Positions 1 through 11,300 are shown, counted from the first letter of the stretch. The stretch is DNA of 64,000 nt from Atrina japonica (GCA_030159075.1 BROG01000006.1:2985001-3049000), one strand, 5' to 3'. Numbers and translations: made by a program. The notes: a model not told the origin generated them from the sequence alone.

Positions 1-356
1 ACTTTAACGCAGATGCAGCAATGAAAATCGTTATTTTCTTCATGAACTGTCAATGGACTGCAGCAAGTTATCTTTCTTCCTGTGTGAGGCAGTGCGCGTC
101 TGTTATAGATACACAATACCATGAATAAATAACTTGTATTCACGTCAACAAGGAGGTTTCCTGAATAAACACCGATGTAACTGTGCGATTTTCCTGGGGA
201 AAATCGAATTGGAGGATATTTATACTTTACTATATAATTCGTCAAATCAATATTATATATGGAATAGTTTTGGAAAATTGTAAATATCTGTACGGATAAA
301 GTGATCACTGGTTTGTATATTCAACAGAAAATGCAAAGATACAGATATCATTCAAT
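1..356. other. 5' flank of the GPCR gene
   Basis: No coding sequence is recognised here. An AT-rich stretch with TATATAATTC at 231-240, about 120 bases before the GPCR start codon, could be a TATA-like element, but no transcription start can be fixed from sequence alone. Confidence 0.3.
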
Positions 357-1250
357 ATGAATACCTCGATTACACCGAACACTACGGAAAATATAACGAG
401 TGTTACTTCAGTCAACACAACCAACACAAACCATGAACATCTCTGTCTGACTGGTATATATGTACCGACTATCAGTACAGCAAGTCTAATTATATATCTC
501 GTTGCATCTCTTGTTTTTGGCCTAAGTGTTGTGGGAAACACTATTACAATGCTAAAAATAGGAACTGATATAAAACTACACACGACAACATTTACGTGCT
601 TGTTTTGTCTAGCCTTGGCGGATCTACAGAGCTCGGTGTTTCTATATTTCATGGAATTTACTGGGTATAATATAGACTCCAATGACTGTTTTACTACCGA
701 CGTTATACTAGCATTTTTTCTCGACGCATCACAGCACAATTCAGCGTCACAAATAGTGATTCTATCTGCAATACGGTACAAAATGATAGCGGACCCTCTG
801 AAAAGCTTAGGAACATTAACACCGGGGACAGTTATCCGTGCATCTATAGTAGCCTCGATTATAAGTTATCTTCTAGCAGCGGTAATGTATGTGCTTGTGG
901 CAACATGTCACATATTCTTTGCAATCGTTCCTTTTCGATTATATATGTTTATCGTACCATTCATTATACTCGTTGTTTTGCACCGCCTAAAAATACGTAA
1001 TATTAGAGCTGATGCAATGGCTGACACAAGAAAAAATATGTCGAGGGTAGCAGGAATAATCATTTTTATATTTGAATTATGCTGCTTTTGTGAACTAATT
1101 AGTTTTATGATGGCAAAGGTTAGAAATAGCATTAGGGACATCCGTGGTATTCTATGGTTGCTTAACTATGCTATTAACCCTATTATATATTTTCTATTTT
1201 CTCCTCCTGCTCGACAAATGTGTCAGGTCTGTACAAAATGTTGTAGATAA
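357..1250 (+). CDS. Intronless rhodopsin-family (class A) GPCR, orphan
   Basis: The protein has 297 residues and seven predicted hydrophobic segments. The N-terminus carries N-glycosylation sequons at N2, N8, N12 and N20 and no obvious signal peptide, as in many class A receptors. Hallmarks seen: G60-N61 in TM1, LALAD (D89) in TM2, C111 at the top of TM3 with a partner Cys in the second outer loop (ATCHIFF), IRY (139-141) in the place of DRY followed by ADPL, and NPIIY (274-278) in TM7. The tail is short and Cys-rich (CQVCTKCCR), suggesting palmitoylation. TM4 lacks the usual Trp and TM6 lacks CWxP (FELCCFCEL instead), so this is a divergent receptor. The intracellular loops and tail are short. 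The ligand cannot be inferred. It is a single exon with no frame breaks. The start is the first Met of the long frame. Confidence 0.8.
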   Translation: MNTSITPNTTENITSVTSVNTTNTNHEHLCLTGIYVPTISTASLIIYLVASLVFGLSVVGNTITMLKIGTDIKLHTTTFTCLFCLALADLQSSVFLYFMEFTGYNIDSNDCFTTDVILAFFLDASQHNSASQIVILSAIRYKMIADPLKSLGTLTPGTVIRASIVASIISYLLAAVMYVLVATCHIFFAIVPFRLYMFIVPFIILVVLHRLKIRNIRADAMADTRKNMSRVAGIIIFIFELCCFCELISFMMAKVRNSIRDIRGILWLLNYAINPIIYFLFSPPARQMCQVCTKCCR

Positions 1251-1494
1251 TTTTAAGAAATGAAAATGTCATTTTCATATCATTTAATACCACTGTTTAT
1301 GCCAATTTTATTATCATTGCTCTGTCATTTTCTTTGAATGCAGCAAGTTTTTAGTTTCTCGTTAGATTTAAAGTAAAGATCAAAAAAGTTTTTGTTATCA
1401 ACCTTCAGATATTGTTTTACCATGATGGATGACGTAATCAATGACAGTGATTATGCCATGAACAATTTTCAGTTAATTAAATTAACTAAAGTTA

Positions 1495-1547
<53 letters not shown>

Positions 1548-2033
1548 CACATCACTGGTGATAAACTGATCGAGGTAAATGCCCAATTTGCATGGCAGAG
1601 TTAGAAATAGATAATATGGTTTTATTTAATTTATCCATGTAAACGCATTGTTGTCAAACATTACCCAGCCGCAAGATTGATCTGTACGATTTTGTTGTGC
1701 ATGTTTATTCTTGATATCATACTTGGCCTCGTTATCAATAAATAACCATGGAAAATTTTAGGAAGATCATCGTGAAATTTGTTTTGTATGATAATTATAA
1801 CTTCACTATATTTAGTTAATTGTTATTTTCAGATATTAACCTTACTTATTTTTCGTGCACCGATGATTATGGATAATGGAATATATGTATAATCAGTTTG
1901 ATAACCCTATGCAGCTTTGGTATAAATTTTGAGGGAAAAAATAGTACCGTCATATTCTGTAAAATGAAAAAAAAAAAGAAAATGTGTTGTTTTGTTTTTG
2001 AGATTTTGTTAATGATCTTCCAAAAATTTTCGG

Positions 2034-2065
<32 letters not shown>

Positions 2066-2250
2066 GATAAAGAGGTCATGTATGCTATCAAGAATAATCA
2101 TGCGCAACAAAACCGTAAATATCAGCCTAGCGGCTGAGTAATGTGTGACAATTACGCGTTTACATAGACAAATTAGCATAATACAATCTTACTTATTTTT
2201 GGCTCCGCCATGTTGGGATCAGCATATATATATATACTAGTAAATATCAG
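1251..2250. other. 3' flank of the GPCR gene
   Basis: Non-coding DNA with a (CA)n run, a poly-T run near 2038-2065 and an AATAAA at about 1737 that could serve as a polyadenylation signal for the GPCR transcript. No gene is seen. Confidence 0.5.
1497..1552. repeat. (CA)n microsatellite
   Basis: About 28 CA units with one G interruption near the right end. The His-Thr reading frame through it is an artefact. Confidence 0.95.
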
Positions 2251-2848
2251 ATTGCCTAGCGTCTCAACATAGCATTTGGATGGTAGATAGACCCCGTAAT
2301 GTTTATGTTTTATGTATACCCTCGGGGACAATGGTCAAAATGAGATACTTCCTACTAAAGATTGTAATTGAAAATTGTAGCTCTGAAATTGGTATCAGTT
2401 GTTGTTTAATCTGTATATCTGAAAATTCCACTTTTAGAGATTTTTATTTCTTCACGCTGTGTAAAATTCGTTTTGAATTAATTATTTTAACAGTTTATTA
2501 ACAGCCACATGCCTGTTTACACTTAAATCTGCGAAAAAGGTCTAGGCTACCTGTGAGACATAATACAAACACACACATACACACACAAAACGTACACACA
2601 TACCTGGTACGTAATGCTGATAATAACTATTCTAAATAAATGTTCTACCTACCTACTAGTAAAATATACAAAAATGTTACAGATATTATATAAATGTTTT
2701 AAATGCCTGTTTTTTCCATATCAATTATATTCATTAGTAACATTTTTTACTTTGAAGGTCAATTTATAATCTTCATGTTATTTATATGCTTGTATACAGC
2801 ACCAAACTACATGTATATTTATTCATCATTATACTCCTTTCTCGAAAG

Positions 2849-3103
2849 TTTGTTTGTTTGTTTGTTGTTGTTTAAGGTCACACTCAAGAATATTTCACTC
2901 ATATGGAGACGTCACCAAATGCCGGTGATGTTCAAATTGTGGACTATGCTCGGCACTTGAGAAGTTAGGGTTCTTTAACGCGCCGACATACGATTTTTAC
3001 TGTCTCATCCGAAAGACAGGAAACCAACCTGTCGCCGGCGGGACTCGAACTCACAACCTTTCCAGAGTCGTGCGCGCTACCGACTGAGCCAGGCCGGCTC
3101 CCT
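2849..3103 (-). repeat. tRNA-derived SINE (family 1), in unit A
   Basis: The same element as at 4844-5125 but missing several short blocks and its right target-site duplication. The tail (GTTTGTTTG) is on the left and the tRNA-like head on the right, so it reads on the minus strand. Confidence 0.8.
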
Positions 3104-3530
3104 GGTATATATGCATATTTGTATATGTATGTACATTGCGACCATTAAATCTCCACTTGACATAATTAATGCATGCACAGTGTTTATGTCATTATTTGCA
3201 AATGTACAGATGTATACATTTACACATTCGGGGCGTATCCCTGAAATCACATTTAATGAGTAAAACCTAGTTTTCTTCATTTTTTTCAGTAATCCACATT
3301 AACTAGATAAAAACTAGAACTTCAGCGAAGTCACAAAATGAGTTATCTCAAGTACAGATGACCTTTGAACCAATCACATTGAAACTTTGACAAATTATTT
3401 CTCCTGCAGACACAACAAGTTCCAGATGACATAACATCTATTGAATTCGTAATAATATTAATGAAGAAAACATACTTTGTGATCCATTTATGACGTGTTG
3501 ATATACGAATTAATTTTGAATGCGCTTTTA

Positions 3531-3740
3531 CACCATTTTCAGTTGTATGGTGGCGGCTAGTTTTTAATGGTGGAAGAAGGAACTTAAAATGTAAAAGGAA
3601 GAGACCACCGGCCTACCGCAAGTAAACTGGCAAAATTTCTCACAAAAATTTAGGTTCCAGTGGTACTTGAATCTGCGCTGATAGGAAGTGAGAGACTTCA
3701 TGATTTAAAGCGTGATGCTCTAACCAAATGATGTACTCGC
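3531..3740 (-). repeat. tRNA-derived SINE (family 2), in unit A
   Basis: Deletion-riddled version of the element at 5670-5885, recognisable by the shared block around CCGCAAGTAAACTGGCAAA. The head region that pairs with a tRNA-like box A is mostly lost here. Confidence 0.6.
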
Positions 3741-3861
3741 TAATTTTGTAAAATAAAACTTATTTTATACAGAGTGATGGCGGATATAACGTTTTGGCAA
3801 TATTGTTGCAATTACACCGATACGTTTGTTATTCATAACCACAACATGGTCTTTTGTTATA

Positions 3862-4215
3862 GTCTCAGATTACCAAGGTACAAATCAGTAGAATGTCCAG
3901 AAACAAATCTGGTAACAAAATGGACAAACACGGATCTCTTGAAATCAAGAGGTGGGATTGGGTGCCATGGAGGCGTAAGCATTCCCTGTTGAGACAGTCA
4001 AATTAAAAACAAATACACATCATAACTGGTACAGACGTCTCAAAACCGCCATCGAAACAGAGTAGTCAAACAAGACTATTATACCGACAGTACAGAACTT
4101 AACATCAAAACGCGATACCTGTGTCAATAATTTTCTCAGTGAATTGTTTACTCTGCATATGAAATGTTCATATGTTGAAACACGCCCCGGCATATCGGAT
4201 CATTTGTGAAATAAA
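3862..4215 (-). mobile_element. 3' tail of Penelope-like element, in unit A
   Basis: Matches the 3' end of the Penelope-like element at 23690-24120 (CTCAGATACCAAAG type start, CACGGA/GACCTCTGGAAA, GTACAGACGTCTCAACAACC). It has no RT domain and so is a 5'-truncated copy, as expected of target-primed insertion. Confidence 0.7.
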
Positions 4216-4843
4216 TATATATATCTACCTACCAATCGATTGCCTTTAGACTTTTGTCTCAACATAGCATTTGGATGGTAGATAGACCCCGACTAAACAC
4301 GTGTTTATGTTTATGTATACCCTCGGGGACTCATATGGTCAAAATGAGATACTAGATCCTACTAAAGATTGTAATTGGAAAATTGTAGCTCTGAAATTGG
4401 TATCAGTTGTTGTTTAATCTGTATAATCTGAAAATTCCACTTTTAGAGTTTTTTATTTCATATCATACGCTGTGTAAAATTTGTAATTTTGAATTAATTA
4501 TTTTAACAGTTTATTAACAGAAACACTGACATGCCTGTTTACACTTAAATCTGCGAAAAAGGTCTAGGCTACCTGTGAGACATAATACAAACACACACAT
4601 ACACACACAAAACGTACACACATACCTGGTACGTAATGCTGATAATAACTATTCTAAATAAATGTTCTACCTAAACTAGTAAAAATATACAAAAATGTTA
4701 TAGATATTATATAAATCCTGTTTTTTCCATATCAATTATATTCATTAGTAACATCAATTTATAATCTTCATGTTATTTATATGCTTGTATACAGCACCAA
4801 ACTACATGTATATTTATTCATCATTATACTCCTTTCTCGAAAG

Positions 4844-5125
4844 TTTGTTTGTTTGTTTGTTGTTGTTTAAGGTCACACTCAAGAATATTTCACTCATATG
4901 GAGACGTCACCAAATGCCGGTGATGGGCTTCAAATTGTGGACTATGCTCGGCACTTGAGAAGTTAGGGTTCTTTAACGCGCCGACACCTACTATGACACG
5001 GGACCTCCAGGTTTTACTGTCTCATCCGAAAGACAGGAAACCAACCTGTCGCCGGCGGGACTCGAACTCACAACCTCACGATCCAGAGTCGTGCGCGCTA
5101 CCGACTGAGCCAGGCCGGCTCCCTA
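4844..5125 (-). repeat. tRNA-derived SINE (family 1), complete, with TSD
   Basis: Read on the minus strand it starts with a tRNA-like head having a box A (TGGCTCAGTCGG) and box B (GAGTTCGAGTCC), then a core around GGTTCTTTAACG and ATATGGAGACGTCACC on the plus strand, and ends in a CAAACAAAC-type tail. A target-site duplication TCTCGAAAG flanks it (4835-4843 and 5126-5134). It resembles the molluscan V-SINE/RUDI type, but that family name is from memory and unverified. Confidence 0.85.
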
Positions 5126-5669
5126 TCTCGAAAGTAAATATATGCATATTTGTATATGTACTGTACATTGCGACTTGGTTTGGTATTTTACATTAAATCT
5201 CCACTTGTGCATAATTAATGCATGCACAGCCATGTGGAGAACATACCCACACATACATATACCCACTTTTATAATATTAAACATGTCATTTATTTGCAAA
5301 TGTACAGATGTATACATTTACACATTCCAATCATACAATTATCATTATCGATCTTTAAATGGGCGTATCCCTGAAATCACATTTAATGAGTAAAACCTAG
5401 TTTTCTTCATTTTTTTCAGTAATCCACATTAACTAGATAAAAACTAGGTTTAACTTCAGCGAAGTCACAAACATGAGTTATCTCAAGTACAGATGACCTT
5501 TGAACCAATCACATTGAAACTTTGACAATATATTTCTCCTGCAGACACAACAAGTTCCAGATGCACATAACATCTATTGAATTCGTAATAATATTAATGA
5601 AGAAAACATACTTTGCCTGATCCATTTATGACGTGATGATATACGAATTAATTTTGAATGCGCTTTTAC

Positions 5670-5885
5670 ACCATTTTCAGTTGTATGGTGGCGGCTAGTT
5701 TTTAATGGTGGAAGAAGGAACCCGGTTAAAATGTACCCAGGAAGAGACCACCGGCCTACCGCAAGTAAACTGGCAAAATTTCTCACAAAAATCAGCTTAG
5801 GTTCCAGTGGTACTTGAATCTGCGCTGATAGGAAGTGAGAGACTTCATGATTTAAAGCGTGATGCTCTAACCACTCGGCCACGGT
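5670..5885 (-). repeat. tRNA-derived SINE (family 2)
   Basis: On the minus strand it opens with GTGGCCGAGTGGTTAGAGC, a Leu/Ser-tRNA-like box A, followed by a body containing TTTGCCAGTTTACTTGCGG in reverse on the plus strand. Other copies are at 3531, 19170, 20570 and 55504. It is distinct from SINE-1 in head and body. Confidence 0.75.
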
Positions 5886-6040
5886 GATGATGTACTCGCT
5901 AGTTTTCGTAAAATGTACCAAAACTTATTTTATAATGGTCAGAGTGATGGCGGATATAATGGGTTACGTTTGGCAATATTGTTGCAATTACACCGATACG
6001 TTTGTTATTCTAACCACAACATGGTCTTTTGGGGGATATA

Positions 6041-6419
6041 TAGTCTCAGATACCAAGGTACAAATCAGTAGAATGTCCAGGATATAGGTACAAATCTGGT
6101 AACAAAATGGACAAACACGGATCTCTTGAAATCAAGAGGTGGGATTGGGTGCCATGGAGGCGTAAGCATTCCCTGTTGAGTCCACAGTCAAATTAAAATG
6201 AACAAATACTCATCATAACTGGTACAGACGTCTCAACAACCGCCATCGAAACAGAGTAGTCGGAAACAAGACTATTATACCGACAGTAAAATTTGCGGAA
6301 CGTTAACATCAAACGCGATTTTCGATATCCCTGTGTCAATAATTTCTCAGTGAATTGTTTACCTCTGCATATGAAATGTTCATATGTTGAACACGCCCCG
6401 GCATATCGGAGCATTTGTG

Positions 6420-6420
<1 letters not shown>
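6041..6420 (-). mobile_element. 3' tail of Penelope-like element, in unit B
   Basis: Longest of the short tail copies; it extends into the C-terminal coding end of the RT protein (bases near 6250-6410 match 23950-24120). It interrupts a repeat whose empty version is at 15130-15305. Confidence 0.75.

Positions 6421-6509
<89 letters not shown>
6419..6509. repeat. (TA)n(TG)n compound microsatellite
   Basis: About ten TA units followed by about 35 TG units, directly at the end of the Penelope-like tail. Confidence 0.95.
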
Positions 6510-6511
<2 letters not shown>

Positions 6512-7008
6512 TATAAAATATTACATAAAAATGTGCATGTAAAATGTTGCACCGACGACAGCTCGTATTGCTTTAACTCTGTTCGAACGCCTTCTTGGTT
6601 TTTTTTTCAGTAAAGTGAATTTGTGACTTATCAAATTTGCTTATAAAAATTACTTTTGAAAACCCAAATGAAATGAATATTCATGGGTGCCGTTATATAC
6701 ATTTTCAAGTTTCGAGATAAATATAAACACATGTCAAAATGATTTTTACGGTAACAGCTGTATCCATCTCATTCGCACACATATAAACAGGCACAGTGTA
6801 CAAAAATACACATGAAGTGAAGTTTCAAGAGTGGGTGAAACGGGTACCGTAATCTATTTTCTATCTAGAACTATGACCCACATAGAACGTTCTGAATACG
6901 TAAGGCCAAGGAAATAAATTCAAAAAGTGCAGATTAAATACTAAACATACCAAAAATGAACGAATAAATTGTAAGTTAGATGTTCTATCATTTTTTCCAG
7001 AATGTCTC
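6510..7008. other. Non-coding flank, right half of an interrupted repeat
   Basis: The first ~80 bases match 15240-15305 (ATATTACAT..., CGACAGCTC). The rest shows no recognisable feature. Confidence 0.4.
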
Positions 7009-7850
7009 CAACACCGATATATGGACAAAGAGTTTGAAAATTTGAACCCTGAAAATCATGATGGTCTTTTACGTCAGTTTTACGGATATTTAAGAAATGC
7101 TGACGGAAATAATTACTCTAAGAGCGCATGTGTTGGCATCCGTGCCTCAATAAACAGATACCAGCGTATACCCCCTCGTAACAAAACAATCTCAATACTT
7201 ACTGATAAAGAATCCAAATGAAATAAGATATTTGTGTCCATACAGAAAATGCTTAAACGTGAAGGTTTTGACAAAACAAAAAAAAATTCTAATATTTCCG
7301 AAGGTGATATGTAAAAGCTTCGTCAGTCAATAGTCCAAAGGGGTTGCAGCATAAAGTCTAGTCTGACATCATTTTGGTAGAAAGGGGCGTGAAAACCAGA
7401 GAATGATGTCTGTTGAAACATTCTCATTCCTAATTGATGAGTTTTGTTGAAATGTCAAAAAGTAAAGCCACAAAACATCATTGTGACGTTAAAGATAATG
7501 ATTTTGAGAAACCCCTCGAATGTATGCCACAGATTCCGAGAATTGCCCCGTTTGGTCACTTTTTAAGTAATCACGAGTTAAGATATTAAAGACAGATGAT
7601 ATTTGGTATACATCAAGACCTCTTGGAGACCGTAAATAAAACGATATGATGAAAACAAAATCTCCATTTCTGTTAAATTACGTAAAATTTACACAAATCA
7701 CTGTGTGATAGCTACAACTATTAGCATCCTGGCTCATGCGGGTATACCCAGTCGGGAAATAATGAGAATTTCAGGTCATAGGTGTGAAGGTAGCCTCCAT
7801 GTAACATGTAGTTGTTATGGTTCACCCAGACATATAGCTGTTTGAGGGGT
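7009..7850 (+). pseudogene. Decayed Crypton-type tyrosine recombinase (DUF3504-like)
   Basis: An intact stretch at 7021-7221 encodes 66 residues with the patterns LLRQFYGYLRNADGNNYSKS and VGIRASINRYQ...PPRNKTISI, typical of the N-terminal half of the tyrosine-recombinase-derived domain found in QRICH1/ZMYM/KIAA1958-like proteins and Crypton transposons. After stops and frameshifts, further fragments are readable: KMLKREGFDKTKK (near 7250), RKGRENQRMM (near 7380), MYATDSENCPVW (near 7520) and finally LAHAGIPSREIMRISGH (near 7725-7775), which fits the C-terminal H-x-x-R-IsGH recombinase box. No intact frame remains, so it is a dead copy. Family assignment is from motif memory. Confidence 0.65.
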
Positions 7851-7859
7851 GATACCGAT

Positions 7860-7926
7860 ACGTCTAATCCATCACTCCCGGAAGTGCCATTCCTACGATG
7901 CTTGAGATTAACTGTTCTTCATCCAC
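7860..7926 (+). repeat. Fragment resembling the end of the LTR at 8578-8645
   Basis: The segment GAAGTGCCATTCCTACGATG onward, through GAGATTAA and CTTCATCCAC, matches 8575-8632 imperfectly. It may be a solo-LTR remnant or part of the same LTR duplicated. Confidence 0.4.
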
Positions 7927-8089
7927 AGGTAAGAATCTAGCTTTAAAACCACAATAATGCAAATGTCATAGTTGATACAAGTCCCAAGTATGTCTAGTAT
8001 AATGCTGATCATGATTATGAAACAGCGGCATTTATAGATAATGTTGTTGATGCTTTTTAATTAGAAAAAAAATAATTTATAATATGGTC

Positions 8090-9190
8090 TGCGCCACGTG
8101 GTGCGGTATACCCAATTTGTAGCGAGGGAGGGTTCCTTTTTATAGCATTAGTTTTCTCGTAGTTTCTATATACAGTAATTGTTAGTTTTCTGAATGCATT
8201 ACAAAGTACGCTGCATGTGTGATATCAAATGAATGAAACTGTTTTATGTTTAGTATAAGATTTTGTAGTACAATCCTCAGACTGAGAAACAACAGAAGTA
8301 CGTAGTGTAACTGATGTATTGTACTATACAGAAATACAGTATCGTACTGAAGTTATGATCCATTTCATAGATAGATAGATAATATCATGTACTTTTAGTG
8401 TATTGATTTACATTAAGTGCATTCCAATACACTTTATTGGTAATATTAACAGTTATTCTAGTCAAGTGAGAGAATTTGTTTTTAATCAAACTCCCAATCA
8501 GGTGAGCCAAAGAGAGCAGTAGTTTAGATATGCAAGTGCATGTATTGTTTTATTGTAATATTCATTTCATGATTTGGGAAGTACCACTCCAATGATGTTT
8601 GAGATTAAATGTTGTCTTCATCCACTGGTCCCTGTGGTAGTTACATTTTGGGGCTCGTCCGGGATATGGATCCTGCAGAACGGAAATGGTGACATCCATT
8701 AGGAGTCCCATGTACACAACTAATAATAAGCAGCTTTAGGCATTGATGGCACTAACATTTGGAAAGGAATATACACTAAAGGACAAAGATGAAGCATTGA
8801 TATCTTTTGATAGGAAACTGGATGAATGTGAGATGGGTGAAGACGAGGGACTCGCTTTCCTAACACAGATCCGTAAGGCATTAGAAACGAAAGTTGAATC
8901 AAGCGTCACAGGAGAAACTAATACAAAGGTAGTATGGCGACAAGATTTAAAAACTATTGGACAAACTGGAGACACACCCAATTGCATCAGCTATATTAAT
9001 CTGTTACGGCAAATAGAAACTGGTGTATGCAAGGGATATAAGGAGGCGGACATTGTAAGCACTGTCATTAGATCTATCCAGCCTATCTATAAATCCAAAG
9101 GTTACTTGGAAGGACAGGTGAACCTTACAATACAGGGGATCTTATGGCCATTCTACAATATCTACATACCGACTGCAATCCCCTTCATTG
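8090..9190 (+). mobile_element. LTR retrotransposon fragment (LTR end, PBS, gag)
   Basis: An LTR-like segment ends in ...TTACA at 8645 and is followed at 8648-8665 by a primer-binding site for tRNA-Pro, then a gag-like reading frame. No protease, RT or integrase is found downstream, and the element is truncated near 9190. The left LTR boundary is uncertain. It is a non-functional piece. Confidence 0.55.
8648..8665 (+). promoter_or_regulatory. tRNA-Pro primer-binding site
   Basis: TTGGGGCTCGTCCGGGAT differs by one missing G from the sequence complementary to the 3' end of tRNA-Pro, which is used as primer by several retroelements. It sits two or three bases after the CA end of the upstream LTR-like segment, as required. 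Confidence 0.65.
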
Positions 9191-9201
9191 CAAGTATATA
9201 G
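8743..9201 (+). pseudogene. gag-like fragment of the LTR retrotransposon
   Basis: A 152-residue reading frame 80 bases after the primer-binding site. The stretch with DIVSTVIRSIQP and KGYLEGQVNLTI fits the capsid-domain pattern (VI..vi.P....yLEg..dLtl) of metazoan LTR-element gag proteins. It has no zinc knuckle, and the last ~25 residues leave the pattern, so the end is truncated or out of frame. Confidence 0.5.
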
Positions 9202-9601
9202 AGCGATATAATGTATATTCAGTATTTGCAGTCGCGTGCCCCAAGTATTAACCGCTTTACTTTTTTAGCGTAAGAATACATAAACAAATTTAAACATATT
9301 TTATCAATAATATTTGTCAAAATAGTAAAAATTATAGCAGAAGCGAAATGCCTCACAGAACACAAAAGATTAGAGAGAATGAATTGAAAAGTATACTTAT
9401 CAAACAAATATATCCAACTGATAAGTAACATAATTAAAACGGCAAAATTGGCGGACATAAACTAATGCAGAAAAACAAACAATAATTCAAAAAAGAATGT
9501 CGTACTTCAAGTGTCAACATGCAATCCAAGCAATACAAAGAGAAATATTTCAACAGATACACTAGAACCGACCAATATAGGAAGGAGACGAAAATAAGTG
9601 C

Positions 9602-9702
<101 letters not shown>

Positions 9703-11179
9703 GCCATCTTTTGTTTTCCTGAATGTAGGCGGTATAATGTGTTTGGCAATATATAGAGATTTTCGAGGTGTGGTCATTTTCATCACGACGTGTCTTTAAT
9801 CCCTGTCGTAGCCTATATCATATCTTGTTTACAACTCACTATCGTAAATTTGGATATATTGTCTATTGATTAAGATTGGACAATTTGACCACACTATTAA
9901 AATGGCCAATATTAAACCGTCCAAAATGTTTCTAACATTAGCCCGGAAACATTTTTAATGTTAACTTACATCGCTTTTTGTTTAAATAAAAATTAAAATA
10001 TATATATATATATTGAAAAACAGCGTTACTGAATACACATATTTTTATGCTTTATCACATAAACAACGTCCTTACCAAAACTTCTGAGAGTTTGAACGAA
10101 TAAAAATTCATGCAAAAGGGGAGTTAGCTATGCGAATGAAAAGTAACCATAATAAGTTAACCATAATTACGAACTGATGATTCAAATGATCGGTTCTTCC
10201 AATCAGATAATAAACTACTTTAGATTTTATAGTGGTTTATATGACGTATCTGTATTGAGATGTAAATCAAAGTCAAGAGAGATTTATCACACCACATGTA
10301 CCAACTCAATAATTCTTATGTGCTTCAATTACAAAAGTGCATTCTAATAGTTACATTAAAATTAGGTAAACCCTGTGTAAATAACTGGACAACAATAGAC
10401 CTTGTGTCTGGGTGTAAACAATCTCCCACAAAATGACGTCAGGTACAGTCCTAATATTTTAATTTTGACATCCTATTTATTACATGCATTTGTAATCATA
10501 CAGTTACAATACAGAGTTCAATACGCCTGCGCAATACGTAACGTCGTATACACCATTTTGGAGTAAATTCATTCCGTTCGGAGTTTTCGAGTTATTGTAT
10601 ACCCAATTCACGTAATATCAACAAAATCGGGAGCAGTCAACATGGCGGTTTACTGTGAACTCGTATACGTTGTGCTGACTGCCTGTTCAATTATTCAAAT
10701 GCCTCGCAGAAGGGTGTAAATTGGAGAAGAAACAGAACAAGAAAATGCATGACAGTTGGAAAACTTCAGCGGGCTGACTTTATAGATTCATTCAATTTGT
10801 CAGTGATAGTGGCAAATATTGCTAACGCATGTCATTTAGTTGATGAATTGTCATCTTGGCAGTTGTTAATGTAAACCGGAAGTCATGCTGCCCCCACCGG
10901 AACCGGCGAATCGTACTATAGAATGACAAACTCGATAGGACAACTCGAAAAGGTCTGTAGTTGGATACGGAAATTTCGCCGAAGCTCATTTTCTAAATGG
11001 TATTCATGCCATCCAAGTATTTTATGGCGTCGTTTACCTTTTCAACCCTACAGACCACTGTAGACTGGTCATGAACAATATAAAGAACATACCATTCAGA
11101 TACTCAGGGGTGAAAGGGTTAAAAGATAGATTTTAAATTTGTGTACAAATATAGATAAATAAGGGGCATGAAATAACTA

Positions 11180-11300
11180 CAAAACCACACAAATGTTTCT
11201 GTCCGTATCATCAGACTGCACTTGATCGTTGTTGTGAACCCATCTGCTACAACGATCGCGTGCAATCTGATGGTACGGATAAAACATATGTGTTGTTTTG
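11180..11300. repeat. Imperfect inverted repeat (hairpin), ~52-base arms
   Basis: The left arm at 11180-11232 (CAAAACCACACAAATG...GATCGTTGT) pairs with 11249-11300 (ACAACGATCG...TGTTGTTTTG) with few mismatches and a loop of about 16 bases. It has the look of a foldback MITE. Confidence 0.75.

Larger units (their letters stand above)
2251..4238. repeat. ~2 kb direct repeat, unit A (degraded copy)
   Basis: The unit begins at ATTGCC and matches 4239-6440 in the same orientation from end to end. It contains in order a SINE-1 copy, a SINE-2 copy and a Penelope-like tail. Compared with unit B, it differs mainly by many missing blocks of 1-15 bases and very few substitutions, which is unlike normal neutral divergence and may reflect a poorly polished alternative haplotype. 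Confidence 0.85.
4239..6440. repeat. ~2 kb direct repeat, unit B
   Basis: Second, more complete copy of the 2251-4238 segment. It retains target-site duplications around SINE-1 and longer versions of each element. The left end of B abuts the right end of A directly, so the two form a tandem array with a period of about 1988 bases. Confidence 0.85.

Noticed and set aside
305..781. Open frame of 158 codons on the minus strand
   Set aside because: It is the antisense of the GPCR coding sequence and has no recognisable domain.
5574..5921. Minus-strand frame of 115 codons
   Set aside because: Runs through a SINE-2 copy; the residues VAEWLEHHALNHEVSHF recur at other SINE-2 copies.
10630..10720. 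Possible first exon (ATGGCGGTTTACTGTGAAC...) in a GC-richer patch
   Set aside because: Only 25 codons with no clear donor and no downstream exon found.
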